Assembly (NCBI RefSeq): GCF_900110605.1
Contig: NZ_FOFI01000001.1
Coordinates: forward strand, 124,001 to 188,000
From: Epilithonimonas lactis
GTDB lineage: Bacteria > Bacteroidota > Bacteroidia > Flavobacteriales > Weeksellaceae
DNA: 64,000 nucleotides
Direction: 5' to 3'
How positions within the stretch are numbered: position 1 is the first letter of the stretch; each line of letters begins with the position of its first letter. A program made the translations under genes and the position numbers. A model generated the notes under the pieces. That model did not search any database. It was not told where the DNA came from and saw only the letters and a list, made by a program, of their open reading frames with translations. Positions 16,209 to 24,705 of the stretch are shown in pieces.

Positions 16209-16931
16209 ATGAAATGTGATTTTCTAGCTATAGGAGCACATCCGGATGACGTAGAATTAGGCTGTGGTGGAACAATCATTAAATTGATCTCAGAGGGCAA
16301 ATCAGTCAGTATTATTGATTTGACCGAAGGTGAATTAGGAACCCGAGGTACAGCCGAAACCCGTGCCCAGGAAGCCAGTGATGCAGCTAAGATCTTAGGG
16401 ATTACTGCAAGGGAAAACCTAAAACTTAAAGATGGTTTTCTTACTAACTCTGAAGAATATCAATTGAAGATTGTAGAAAAAATCAGAAAGTACAGACCAG
16501 AAGTTGTCTTAGCCAATGCGATAGATGATCGTCATCCTGATCACGCAAAGGCTGCGAAATTGGTTTCTGATGCTTGCTTCCTAGCTGGTCTTAAGAAAAT
16601 CGAAACTTATGATAATAACGAGTTACAGGACGTTTGGAGGCCCAAACATATCTTTCATTACATCCAATGGAAAAATGTGGTTCCGGAGTTTGTGATTGAC
16701 ATTACAGGATTTTTGGATAAGAAGATAGAAGCGTGCCTTGCGTACAAAACTCAGTTTTACAATCCAGATTCGAAAGAGCCAGTGACACCGATTGCCACAA
16801 AGGATTTCCTGGAGAGCTTGACTTACAGAGCTCAAGATCTTGGAAGACTTTCCGGCGTTGAGTTTGCAGAAGGTTTTACGACGGAAAAATTAATTGCACT
16901 CAAAAATTTTGAAGGAATTATTTGCAATTAA
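16209..16931 (+). CDS. bshB1: Bacillithiol biosynthesis deacetylase BshB1
   Basis: A 240-residue zinc-dependent PIG-L/LmbE family deacetylase. It converts GlcNAc-malate to GlcN-malate in bacillithiol synthesis, the second step. The zinc motif AHPDDVELGCGG lies near the N-terminus; TEGELGTRGTAETRAQEA and DDRHPDHAKAAKL are the BshB1 substrate and metal motifs. ATG 16209 is preferred over the TTG at 16203. The stop overlaps the tRNA-His promoter. Confidence 0.93.
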   Translation: MKCDFLAIGAHPDDVELGCGGTIIKLISEGKSVSIIDLTEGELGTRGTAETRAQEASDAAKILGITARENLKLKDGFLTNSEEYQLKIVEKIRKYRPEVVLANAIDDRHPDHAKAAKLVSDACFLAGLKKIETYDNNELQDVWRPKHIFHYIQWKNVVPEFVIDITGFLDKKIEACLAYKTQFYNPDSKEPVTPIATKDFLESLTYRAQDLGRLSGVEFAEGFTTEKLIALKNFEGIICN

Positions 16932-16951
16932 ACGATAAAGTACTATATTTG
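16922..16951 (+). promoter_or_regulatory. Bacteroidota-type promoter of tRNA-His
   Basis: TTG (16922-16924), 19 bp, TATATTTG (16944-16951), an exact consensus. The tRNA starts 13 bp after it. The -33 part lies inside the end of bshB1. Confidence 0.8.
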
Positions 16952-16964
16952 CACACGCAAAAAC

Positions 16965-17042
16965 GGTGATTGTAGCTCAGTTGGTTAGAGCGCCGGATTG
17001 TGGTTCCGGAGGTCGGGGGTTCGAGACCCCTCATTCACCCCA
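16965..17042 (+). tRNA. tRNA-His (anticodon GTG), CCA encoded
   Basis: Cloverleaf with D-arm TAGCTCAGTTGGTTAGAGC, anticodon arm CCGGA-TTGTGGT-TCCGG with anticodon GTG, and T-arm GGGGGTTCGAGACCCC. The acceptor arm has the extra 5' G (G-1, position 16965) opposite C73, the hallmark of tRNA-His, and one T-T mismatch. CCA is encoded at 17040-17042. Confidence 0.97.
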
Positions 17043-17046
17043 AGTT

Positions 17047-17078
17047 AAAAGCGCATTCTTTTTAGGATGCGCTTTTTC
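17047..17078 (+). terminator. Intrinsic terminator of tRNA-His
   Basis: AAAAGCGCAT and ATGCGCTTTTT pair around a short loop and are followed by T residues. Confidence 0.85.
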
Positions 17079-17124
17079 ATTTATTCAGAAAATAATTTTT
17101 AAATTACATTTTTAAAATTTTCCG

Positions 17125-18351
17125 ATGTTTGCAAAGCTGAAAACTCTTTTGACGTACAAGAATTTACTGATAATGAATCTTTTCATTGTCATTGTGAAGA
17201 TTCTCTATATCATACTGATCCAAAAAGAATTTGTGACGTTGGAGGATTTTACAATCGCTAAAAACATTGTCAAGTATCACCAGTATTCAGAGTTCATCGA
17301 TCAGGGAGGAACTGCTTTTAAATTGCCAGTATATCCGTTTTTTATAAGTTTCTTCTTGGAAATCTTCGGCGATAATGCTTTGTTGGGAATAGCAATTTTT
17401 CAAGCTCTACTAAGTTTTTTTACACCCATATTATTATTCAGAATCACAAAATTGTTTGGTTTTGAGAAAGTTGGAATTATTGCTGGATTCTTCTTTATTT
17501 TTTCGCCTTCCTATTTTCTTTATCCCGGAATCATAGAGGCTTCCAATGTTTTTATCAGCATTCTTTTGCTTTGGTTTTATCTCTATTTTAAGATTTGGTT
17601 TTCGGTAAACAACAGCAATAACGAATTTATAATTTTAGGCATTGTTTCAGCCTTATTATTCCTTACGCAAGTCGTGGTAGTTCCGCTGGCTTGTATTATG
17701 ATTTTAGCGCTTCTGATTTTTAAGAAAATAAATTTCAGACAGTTTTCATTTATAGTTATTGTCACAGCCCTTTTGTATTCGCCTTGGGTCATCAGAAATT
17801 ATATTATTTTCGATAAGATTGTATTATCCAAAACGCCCGCTTGGCAAAATATCTATTACGGCTTCACGGAAAATGGACAATTGATGGACGATCTCAAACT
17901 GATTTCCAAGGAAAAAGACCACCAATTGTATCAAACCAGAGATGAGATCAATGAATTAGTGATGGAAAAGATCTACGAAGATGAAATCGTAAAAGCCACA
18001 AAAAATGAGCCTCACTATTTCGTAAAAAAAGCAGCTAGCAATTTCTTTTGCTTGTGGTTTGTTCCTCCCAAATACTTTGATGATAATAGTTTGTCAGTCT
18101 TGTTCGGACGGAAGATCTATGTTGTTTTGCTTAATATTTTTACGCTGGTCTCATTGGTTTTCCTGTACAGAAGATCAAAGTTACTATTTTGGTTTTCACT
18201 ATTATTCTTTGCCAATTTTTCTTTTCCTTACATGATTGGACATGCTGCAAACATGAGATTCAAGTTGGATTTTGAATGGTATCAGTTTATTCTGATTGCC
18301 TTATTAATATTAGAATTCGCTGGATATTATAAACAAAAAAAACGCATTTAA
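17125..18351 (+). CDS. Multi-pass membrane glycosyltransferase-like protein (GT-C fold)
   Basis: A 408-residue protein with about ten hydrophobic segments (for example 15-33, 62-80, 84-104, 108-128, 132-152, 160-190, 200-217). The first extracytoplasmic loop, after residue 35, holds LEDFTIAKNIVKYHQYSEFID and FKLPVYPFFISFF, the layout of ArnT/PMT-like (GT39/DUF2029) enzymes that use polyprenyl-linked sugars. The expected Asp/Glu residues are there, but the exact subfamily cannot be named. It is a single gene between tRNA-His and the PUR gene, and shares the downstream terminator with it. Confidence 0.65.
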   Translation: MFAKLKTLLTYKNLLIMNLFIVIVKILYIILIQKEFVTLEDFTIAKNIVKYHQYSEFIDQGGTAFKLPVYPFFISFFLEIFGDNALLGIAIFQALLSFFTPILLFRITKLFGFEKVGIIAGFFFIFSPSYFLYPGIIEASNVFISILLLWFYLYFKIWFSVNNSNNEFIILGIVSALLFLTQVVVVPLACIMILALLIFKKINFRQFSFIVIVTALLYSPWVIRNYIIFDKIVLSKTPAWQNIYYGFTENGQLMDDLKLISKEKDHQLYQTRDEINELVMEKIYEDEIVKATKNEPHYFVKKAASNFFCLWFVPPKYFDDNSLSVLFGRKIYVVLLNIFTLVSLVFLYRRSKLLFWFSLLFFANFSFPYMIGHAANMRFKLDFEWYQFILIALLILEFAGYYKQKKRI

Positions 18352-18365
18352 GTTAAATGCGTTTT
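18339..18365. terminator. Bidirectional terminator between the GT-C and PUR genes
   Basis: A 13-bp perfect stem (AAAACGCATTTAA / TTAAATGCGTTTT). A-run and T-run flanks make it usable on both strands. The left arm includes the stop codon of the GT-C gene. Confidence 0.8.
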
Positions 18366-18375
18366 ATACTTTTTT

Positions 18376-18711
18376 TTAAACTTCGTCGTCAGATTCTATC
18401 GTAAACGATTTTGATTTGAAGTCTTTATCATGTCTTTCAGAGATTACATCTTCACCTTTTTGTTGGATGATGAAATCCGTAGATTCTTCGAAGAGCTCTT
18501 GGAAACTTTTGAAATCCTCTTTGTAAAGATAGATTTTGTGCTTTTCAAAAGTAGCTTCTCCGTTTTCCCCGAAATTCTTTTTACTTTCTGTAATGGTCAA
18601 ATAATAATCACCTGCTTTGGTTTCTCGCACATCAAAGAAATACGTTCTTCTGCCTGCTTTCAACACCTTAGTGAAAATCTCATTCTCATGTCTTTCCTTA
18701 AATTCACTCAT
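18376..18711 (-). CDS. PUR family (DUF3276) nucleic-acid-binding protein
   Basis: A 111-residue protein with a single PUR repeat: 'NEIFTKVLKAGRRTYFFDVRETKAGDYYLTITESKK' then 'KHKIYLYKEDFKSFQELFEESTDFI'. It matches the bacterial DUF3276/PurA-like family found in Bacteroidota and spirochaetes, whose members bind single-stranded DNA and RNA as dimers. The acidic tail (ESDDEV) is common in the family. It stands alone with its own promoter and terminator. Confidence 0.9.
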   Translation of the reverse strand: MSEFKERHENEIFTKVLKAGRRTYFFDVRETKAGDYYLTITESKKNFGENGEATFEKHKIYLYKEDFKSFQELFEESTDFIIQQKGEDVISERHDKDFKSKSFTIESDDEV

Positions 18712-18743
18712 CGTTATATAATTTTTTTAGAAATGTGTATTAA

Positions 18744-18772
18744 CAAATATAACAGAATTCTCCGAAATTCAA
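18744..18772 (-). promoter_or_regulatory. Promoter of the PUR gene
   Basis: On the minus strand TTG (18770-18772), 18 bp, TATATTTG (18744-18751), about 33 bp before the start codon. Confidence 0.65.
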
Positions 18773-18851
18773 AATGTTTTGTTAAAAAAACCTTCAAATT
18801 GAGAGGATTTCTTAAAATTTCAGCAATAATGTTAACGATTTGATGGCGATT

Positions 18852-20540
18852 TTAATTTAAATATAAGATTTCGTCAGCTCGCTTTGCACTTGATTCTCTA
18901 TGAGTTATGATAATGGAAGTCGTCGTTTTAAGGTCTTTATCAATGTTTTGAAGAATATTCTCTTCGGTCTCTGTATCCAAAGCGGAAAGGCAATCGTCGA
19001 AGATTAGGATATTTGGTTGTTTGATCATTGCCCGAGCGATGCAAATCCTCTGTTTCTGCCCACCAGACAGCATTACGCCACGTTCGCCCACCATCGTTTC
19101 GTACTTTTCTTTAAACTCTTCGATGTTTTTGTGAACGTCCGCTTTTTTCGCCATTTCTACCACCAAGCTACGATTTGGCTGATCGATCGCAAACCCGATA
19201 TTGTTCTCGATCGTATCAGAGAAAAGGTAACTTTCCTGTGGCGTGTAGCCCAGCTGATCTCTATAAAGCTTCAAATTGTGCGTTTTCAGATTTTTTCCAT
19301 CAATGAGAATTTCACCTTCATCAGGATCGATCAATCTGCAGATCAGTTGTGCGATGGTCGATTTTCCACTTCCGGTTTTACCCATGATAGCAAGCGATTT
19401 TCCTGCATCAACTTTGAAACTAAGATTATCAACGGCTTTGATTCCCGTATTCGGGTAAGTGTAGCTAACGTTTCGGAACTCAATTTCGCCGTTAATTGGA
19501 TAGGTTTCGGAGTTTGTATTGATGATATCAGATCTTACATCCATAAATTCGTTCACACGTTGCATACTCGCTTCCGCCCTTTGATTGACAGATGTCACCC
19601 AACCCAGCATTGAGAAAGGGAAGATCAACATGTTGATGTACATGAAAAAGTCGGCAATCGTTCCTACACTCATTTCGCCAGCAATATATTTTTGTCCACC
19701 GATGTAAAGAATAGCGACATTCAAAAGTCCAACCACGAAAAGAATGATTGTGAAAAAGTACGCTTCGGTCCTTGCTAGATCAAGTGCTTTGTCTTGATAA
19801 TCTTTGACCTTGATGCCATAATTTTTCTCGATATATTTTTCCTTGCTAAAGAATTTCACCACACGGATTCCGGAAAAACTATCCTGAACAAAAGTCGAAA
19901 TGCCAGATTGGCTCTTTTGCATCACCTTCGATTTCTTGTTGATGATATCACTCACTTTATAAATCCCAAAAGAGAGAATTGGCAGTGGAACCAAGGTCCA
20001 AAGCGTCATCTGAACATCGGTCATGAACATGTAAACACTCGTGATGATCAACAGAATAATGAGATTGACAACGTACATCACGCCAGGTCCCAGGTACATC
20101 CGGATGGCAACCACATCTTCACTCAATCGATTCATCAAGTCGCCAATCGTAGTCTTTTTGTAATCGGTGACAGACAATTCCTGATAATGTGTGTAGATCT
20201 TATTTTTCAGTTCGTACTCGATTCTTCTGGACGCCACAATGATGGTTTGTCTCATCATAAAGGTGAAAAATCCTGACAGCAAAGAACAGACAATTAGAAT
20301 TCCAGAATTGATGAAGATGATCCTGAAATATGCCCAATTGTTTTTCACATTCTCGATCAGTCCCGCTTCGTCGGATAGTTTGAGCGTGGAATAATTTTTT
20401 TCGATGATATTGATCGTTTGTCCGATATATTGAATCTTGTAGATTGCAAAGAAGTTACTCAGAATTATGAATAAAAATCCCCAAAACAATAGCACGCGAT
20501 GTTTCCAGAAATATGGGTTAAGTGTCTTTAAAGCTTTCAT
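18852..20540 (-). CDS. ABC exporter, MdlA-like half transporter
   Basis: A 562-residue fused permease-ATPase: six membrane helices in residues 1-310, then the nucleotide-binding domain with Walker A GKTGSGKST, signature LSGGQKQRICIARA and Walker B LIFDDCLSALD. The residue after the Walker B Asp is Asp instead of the catalytic Glu, and 'DDCLSALD' matches MdlA-type subunits of heterodimeric exporters. The H-loop (ITHRESS) is present. A partner with a full ATP site is expected; none is adjacent, and the exporter at 55498-57309 has the canonical Glu. The ATG at 20540 is chosen over an upstream TTG (20573); a TAATTTTG -7 box lies at 20571-20578. Confidence 0.85.
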   Translation of the reverse strand: MKALKTLNPYFWKHRVLLFWGFLFIILSNFFAIYKIQYIGQTINIIEKNYSTLKLSDEAGLIENVKNNWAYFRIIFINSGILIVCSLLSGFFTFMMRQTIIVASRRIEYELKNKIYTHYQELSVTDYKKTTIGDLMNRLSEDVVAIRMYLGPGVMYVVNLIILLIITSVYMFMTDVQMTLWTLVPLPILSFGIYKVSDIINKKSKVMQKSQSGISTFVQDSFSGIRVVKFFSKEKYIEKNYGIKVKDYQDKALDLARTEAYFFTIILFVVGLLNVAILYIGGQKYIAGEMSVGTIADFFMYINMLIFPFSMLGWVTSVNQRAEASMQRVNEFMDVRSDIINTNSETYPINGEIEFRNVSYTYPNTGIKAVDNLSFKVDAGKSLAIMGKTGSGKSTIAQLICRLIDPDEGEILIDGKNLKTHNLKLYRDQLGYTPQESYLFSDTIENNIGFAIDQPNRSLVVEMAKKADVHKNIEEFKEKYETMVGERGVMLSGGQKQRICIARAMIKQPNILIFDDCLSALDTETEENILQNIDKDLKTTTSIIITHRESSAKRADEILYLN

Positions 20541-20684
20541 TCTTTTTGCTTTGATTTTCCAAAAGCGATGCAAAATTAATGATTTAAAATTTCAGAAAAG
20601 ATTTTAAAGCCGAAATTGAGATTTCTTAACAAATGGTAAGTCGATTTATCATTCAGAAAGGGCTTAAAAAATAACTATATTCAG

Positions 20685-20692
20685 TATTTTTG
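20685..20692 (+). promoter_or_regulatory. Candidate -7 element for mqo
   Basis: TATTTTTG fits TAnnTTTG 25 bp before the mqo ATG. A TTG at the right distance was not found. Confidence 0.45.
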
Positions 20693-20717
20693 TAGTCGAA
20701 AAATTTAATTAATAAAA

Positions 20718-22199
20718 ATGAATCCGAAACCTAAATACGATGTTGTACTGGTCGGTGGCGGGATAATGAGTGCAACATTGGCAACAATGCTCCACGAGTT
20801 TGACCCAAAACTGGAAATTGCAATCTTCGAAAGACTGGAAACCGTTGCCAAAGAAAGTTCATCTGCATGGAACAATGCTGGAACGGGACATTCCGCTTTC
20901 TGCGAACTGAATTATACACCAGAAAAAGACGGCAAAATCGATATCAAAAAAGCAGAATACATTGCAGAACAATTTGAAGTTTCCAAACAATTTTGGTCTT
21001 ATTTGATCAACAAAGGCATCATCGATCAACCAAAGGAATTCATCAATTCCTGCCCGCATATGAGTTTCGTTTTTGGAGAGAAGGATGTCAATTACCTTAA
21101 AAGAAGACATGAAGCTCTTACCAGATCACCACTTTTCCAAGGGATGGAATATTCTGACGATCATGAAAAACTGACAGAATGGATCCCACTCATGATGCAA
21201 AAAAGAATGGCAACTGACCAACTGGCAGCGACCAAAATGGACCTGGGAACCGATGTCGATTTTGGAAAATTGACGGTCAAGCTTATTGAACATCTCAACA
21301 AAACCGAGTCGGTAGAGGTTTTCACGTACCACGAAGTCAAAGATATCGATGCAGACGGAAAAGGAAGCTGGAATCTAAAAGTGAACGACCGAAAGAATCT
21401 TCACAAACAAACCGTGAATGCAGATTTCGTATTCATTGGCGCTGGAGGTTACGCCTTGCCACTTTTGGATAGTTCTGGAATCCAAGAAAGCAAAGGCTAC
21501 GGCGGATTCCCGATTAGTGGGCAATGGCTAGTCAGCAGAAATCCGGAACTGGTGGAAAAACATCAGGCGAAGGTTTACACGCAAGCGACTGTTGGCGCAC
21601 CACCAATGTCTGTACCTCACTTGGACCTTAGGATCATCGATGGGGAAAAAGCATTGCTGTTTGGTCCTTTTGCAGGATTCTCGACCAAGTTTTTGAGAGA
21701 AGGAAGTTATTTGGACCTTCCGGAAAGTGTCAACTTCAAAAATATACGTTCATTATTCGGGGTTTGGTGGCACAATATGCCGCTGACCAGATATCTGATC
21801 CAACAGGTTACGATGAACAAATCTCAGAGAATGTCGCATTTAAGAGATTTCGTGACCGATGCTCAGGAAAAGGATTGGGAATTGATGCAAGCTGGACAAA
21901 GAGTTCAAATCATCAAAAGAGACCGTTTCGAAGGTGGAAGATTGGAATTCGGGACAGAAGTGGTGGTGAACAAGGACAAAAATATTGCCTCACTTTTGGG
22001 CGCATCTCCAGGAGCAAGTACTTCTGCATTTGCGATGATCATGGTTTTGGAGAATTGTTTTGCTGATAAACTGAAGACCGACTGGAAAGATAAATTGGTA
22101 GAAATGGTTCCTAGTTATGGTAAAAAGCTGGCAGAACATCCAGAATTGATCAACGAAATAAGAGATTATTCTAAAGAGAAATTGGAGCTGGAATATTAA
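20718..22199 (+). CDS. mqo: Malate:quinone oxidoreductase
   Basis: A 493-residue FAD-dependent, membrane-associated enzyme that oxidises malate to oxaloacetate and passes electrons to quinone, replacing or assisting NAD malate dehydrogenase in the TCA cycle. The FAD motif VVLVGGGIMSATLA is at the start. ESSSAWNNAGTGHSAFCELNYTP, GGFPISGQWLVSRN, and LLFGPFAGFSTKFLREGS are Mqo signatures, and the end GASPGASTSAFAM is the second FAD contact. Length is normal. A small unknown gene follows 9 bp downstream. Confidence 0.96.
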   Translation: MNPKPKYDVVLVGGGIMSATLATMLHEFDPKLEIAIFERLETVAKESSSAWNNAGTGHSAFCELNYTPEKDGKIDIKKAEYIAEQFEVSKQFWSYLINKGIIDQPKEFINSCPHMSFVFGEKDVNYLKRRHEALTRSPLFQGMEYSDDHEKLTEWIPLMMQKRMATDQLAATKMDLGTDVDFGKLTVKLIEHLNKTESVEVFTYHEVKDIDADGKGSWNLKVNDRKNLHKQTVNADFVFIGAGGYALPLLDSSGIQESKGYGGFPISGQWLVSRNPELVEKHQAKVYTQATVGAPPMSVPHLDLRIIDGEKALLFGPFAGFSTKFLREGSYLDLPESVNFKNIRSLFGVWWHNMPLTRYLIQQVTMNKSQRMSHLRDFVTDAQEKDWELMQAGQRVQIIKRDRFEGGRLEFGTEVVVNKDKNIASLLGASPGASTSAFAMIMVLENCFADKLKTDWKDKLVEMVPSYGKKLAEHPELINEIRDYSKEKLELEY

Positions 22200-22208
22200 T
22201 GATAATTG

Positions 22209-22604
22209 ATGAGCGAAACAATCGTAAAACCAAAGATTGATGAAGAGATCCTACGTCAACTTCAATCGGAAACGATAGAGGAGAAGCAGGTGATCTTGCA
22301 TTGCTGTTACAAGTCTGAGTTTTTTCTGGAGGAGAAAATCAGAATCTGGTCATCTACTTATTTGATCGACAGAAACTCGGACCATATTTCTAAGCTCATC
22401 CATTTTGAGAATATCAGCTTGTTCCCTACTTGGACCGACGTGCCACATGGGAAAGAATATTGGTTTACGCTCGTCTTTGCAGGATTGCCAAAGGATTGTA
22501 AAGTTTTTGATTTTATAGAACTGATCCCTCAGAACAACGGTTTTTTTGAAGAAGGCATTGTGAGAAATGGTTCGGATGTTTATAAGATCAAACTAGATAT
22601 GTAA
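22209..22604 (+). CDS. Conserved hypothetical protein downstream of mqo
   Basis: A 131-residue soluble protein, with no signal or membrane segment. 'QVILHCCYKSEFFLEEKIRIWSSTYLID' and 'WTDVPHGKEYWFTLVFAGLPKDCKVFDFIELIP' suggest a beta-rich fold. I do not recognise the family. It starts 9 bp after mqo and ends in a strong terminator, so it is the second gene of the mqo transcript. ATG 22209 is preferred over the TTG just before it. Confidence 0.75.
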   Translation: MSETIVKPKIDEEILRQLQSETIEEKQVILHCCYKSEFFLEEKIRIWSSTYLIDRNSDHISKLIHFENISLFPTWTDVPHGKEYWFTLVFAGLPKDCKVFDFIELIPQNNGFFEEGIVRNGSDVYKIKLDM

Positions 22605-22608
22605 AATT

Positions 22609-22637
22609 AAAGGTTCAGAGATTTCTGAACCTTTTTT
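22609..22637. terminator. Terminator after the mqo operon
   Basis: Stem AAAGGTTCAGA / TCTGAACCTTT followed by TTT; A residues on the other side let it also serve the convergent M48 gene. Confidence 0.85.
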
Positions 22638-22643
22638 GTTTTC

Positions 22644-23711
22644 TTAAGGATTTTCTTTCAGCTTTTTAAAAGCATCTTCCAATTCCGGATTTTTCTCAAA
22701 CGTGTATTCTTTTTTGTCTAAAAGCGATTTTGAAAATTTGATCCTATCTTCCGTCAAAGGATGGCTTGATAAAAGTTCGGGAATACCAGCATCATGACTT
22801 GTTTTGAGTGTTTTAAAAAGTTGATACATACCATTTGGGTCGATTTTGTTTCTTTTTAAAATCTCATAGGATCCAAGGTCGGAAGACGATTCAAATGCTC
22901 TGGAGAACGACAGATTATTCAACTGATTGGCATTGTCCGCGAGACTGGTCATCACACCGTTCACATCACCAACCACCACCGAAACTACAAGATAGCCTGC
23001 GAGACTTCTTGCCAATGTTTTTGTGCTGTGTCTTTCCTTGACGTGTGTCACTTCATGTCCGAGAAGTGCGGTCAGTTCTTCGTAATTCTCAATTTTTGAA
23101 AGAAGACCGGTGTAGACAACGATGGTTCCATTGGGTAAGGCAAAAGCATTGATCTCCTTATCAGCGATCACTTTGAAGTTAAGTTTCCGATGGGTTGCAA
23201 AATCAATGTGATCCGCAAAGTTTTGAAGTTTGGCAGAACGTTTTTCATCAATATCAGAAAAAGATCTGATCCGCTGAAAACTAGTGTTCCCGATTTCTTC
23301 ATCAAAACTAAGAGGCATCAGATCCGTCACTTTTTCACCTATCCAAGGAATAATGAAGATGTAAAAACAAGCGATGAAGGTAAATGTCGCAACAGTTGCT
23401 GTAAGGTAGAATTTCGGGCCAAGGTCGAGAAGCGTGTGGTACCAAGAAACGTTTTTGGACTGTTTTGCAGATCTGTAAATGTTGTTGGCGATTTCGGAAT
23501 CCTCGATCTTCAAGCTTTCTGATAGATTGTCTTTTCGAGTGATGATGAGATGATCACCAATCTTTTCAAATTTGATTTCGTGGAATTTCCAAACGGCTCT
23601 TTTGTTCTCAAAATAAAAAGAGATCTGCTCACCAAGAAAAACTTCCAGATCCAAAAGATAGGGTCTGGAAGTTTTGCCATCAAAATATTTTGCTGGTATA
23701 GAAAGTTTCAT
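22644..23711 (-). CDS. M48 family zinc metallopeptidase with membrane anchor
   Basis: A 355-residue protein. The N-terminal half holds a beta-rich region and a membrane segment at about 105-125. The protease half has the zinc motif GHEVTHVKERHS, with the third ligand in AFESSSDLGS and 'NAFALPNGTIVVYTGLL' upstream, the M48/BepA-like order. It probably acts in the periplasm on misfolded envelope proteins. It starts right at the stop of the upstream DUF898 gene. Pairing of M48 peptidases with DUF898 (YjgN-like) proteins is common, so the two likely work together. Confidence 0.88.
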   Translation of the reverse strand: MKLSIPAKYFDGKTSRPYLLDLEVFLGEQISFYFENKRAVWKFHEIKFEKIGDHLIITRKDNLSESLKIEDSEIANNIYRSAKQSKNVSWYHTLLDLGPKFYLTATVATFTFIACFYIFIIPWIGEKVTDLMPLSFDEEIGNTSFQRIRSFSDIDEKRSAKLQNFADHIDFATHRKLNFKVIADKEINAFALPNGTIVVYTGLLSKIENYEELTALLGHEVTHVKERHSTKTLARSLAGYLVVSVVVGDVNGVMTSLADNANQLNNLSFSRAFESSSDLGSYEILKRNKIDPNGMYQLFKTLKTSHDAGIPELLSSHPLTEDRIKFSKSLLDKKEYTFEKNPELEDAFKKLKENP

Positions 23712-24674
23712 TTAGATGATGCCAGAAAGGTCCATCGCGTCCAAAGCTTCATCACCAAAGGCGTTCTTGTACTCGGCTTCAGTTTGTTTCAAAGCATCGA
23801 GATCGATATTTCCGACAATTTCTATATTGCTGAAAAGTTTGGTCAAGGTTCTCACTTCTACGAATGCATAGCCAATTCCGAGTGTGAAGATGATGATCAG
23901 CATATTCACGATCATCAATTCAAAAATATCACCAGGCGTTAACTTGGATTGGAATTTTACCCTTTCATCACCATTGTTTAGTGTCAAGTGGTCCATGTAA
24001 AATCTCAGGATATCTCTTTGAAACCAGAAACTATAAATTCCTAATGTGATGTACGTCAGAAAGATGCCTTTCAGATTAAGAAAAAAATATTCTGAGCCTT
24101 TTGCATCGTGTTTGAATTCTGCATTCCCGAATTTGATATTGCTCAAAGTGTAATTTCTAAGGTCGATCGTCATCCAAAAACCATAAAGTCCCAAAGTGAT
24201 AATTGAGAGCAACAAGTCCTTGAAATAGATCTTCACCAAAGTTCCTCTGTCACCTCTGTACCCAAATCTCACGCCGCGCCAAGTGGTTCTGGACATTCTG
24301 TATTTATAAAAACCGTGAATTGCAAATGGAATGATACCAATCAACAAAGCATAAAACAGCAAGCCGAAAATCAAAGTCAATGTTAAATTTTGCATTCTTG
24401 CAGCGATGAAAATACCGGCATACAACCCGACAAAAGCTACAAAAACTTTTATGAAGCCGACGAACATTTCTTTTCCTGTTCCTGTGAATTGAAAATTATC
24501 GCCTTCCAAATTGGTGTGCGAGTAGAGATATTTCAAAGTCCTTTCCTTTGCCCAAGGATAATAAAGTCCTAGCGTGATGACTGTTAACAGCCAATTCAGC
24601 ACCACGACTCCAAAGTATTCTTCCCCTTTTCCTTGGAAAGAAAAGGCATAACGTTTCATGTTGTTGGTTTCCAT
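23712..24674 (-). CDS. DUF898 (YjgN-like) membrane protein
   Basis: A 320-residue multi-pass membrane protein with repeated motifs: 'GLYYPWAKERTLKYLYSHT', 'GLYGFWMTIDLRNYTLSNIKFGNAEF' and 'GIYSFWFQRDILRFYMDHL'. This is the internal triplication typical of DUF898. The start METNNMKRYAFSFQGKGEEYFG fits the family. The function is unknown. It is directly followed by the M48 peptidase gene without a gap. Confidence 0.85.
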   Translation of the reverse strand: METNNMKRYAFSFQGKGEEYFGVVVLNWLLTVITLGLYYPWAKERTLKYLYSHTNLEGDNFQFTGTGKEMFVGFIKVFVAFVGLYAGIFIAARMQNLTLTLIFGLLFYALLIGIIPFAIHGFYKYRMSRTTWRGVRFGYRGDRGTLVKIYFKDLLLSIITLGLYGFWMTIDLRNYTLSNIKFGNAEFKHDAKGSEYFFLNLKGIFLTYITLGIYSFWFQRDILRFYMDHLTLNNGDERVKFQSKLTPGDIFELMIVNMLIIIFTLGIGYAFVEVRTLTKLFSNIEIVGNIDLDALKQTEAEYKNAFGDEALDAMDLSGII

Positions 24675-24705
24675 ATATGTTTTTAGGTTATTAGTTTTTG
24701 TGGAA

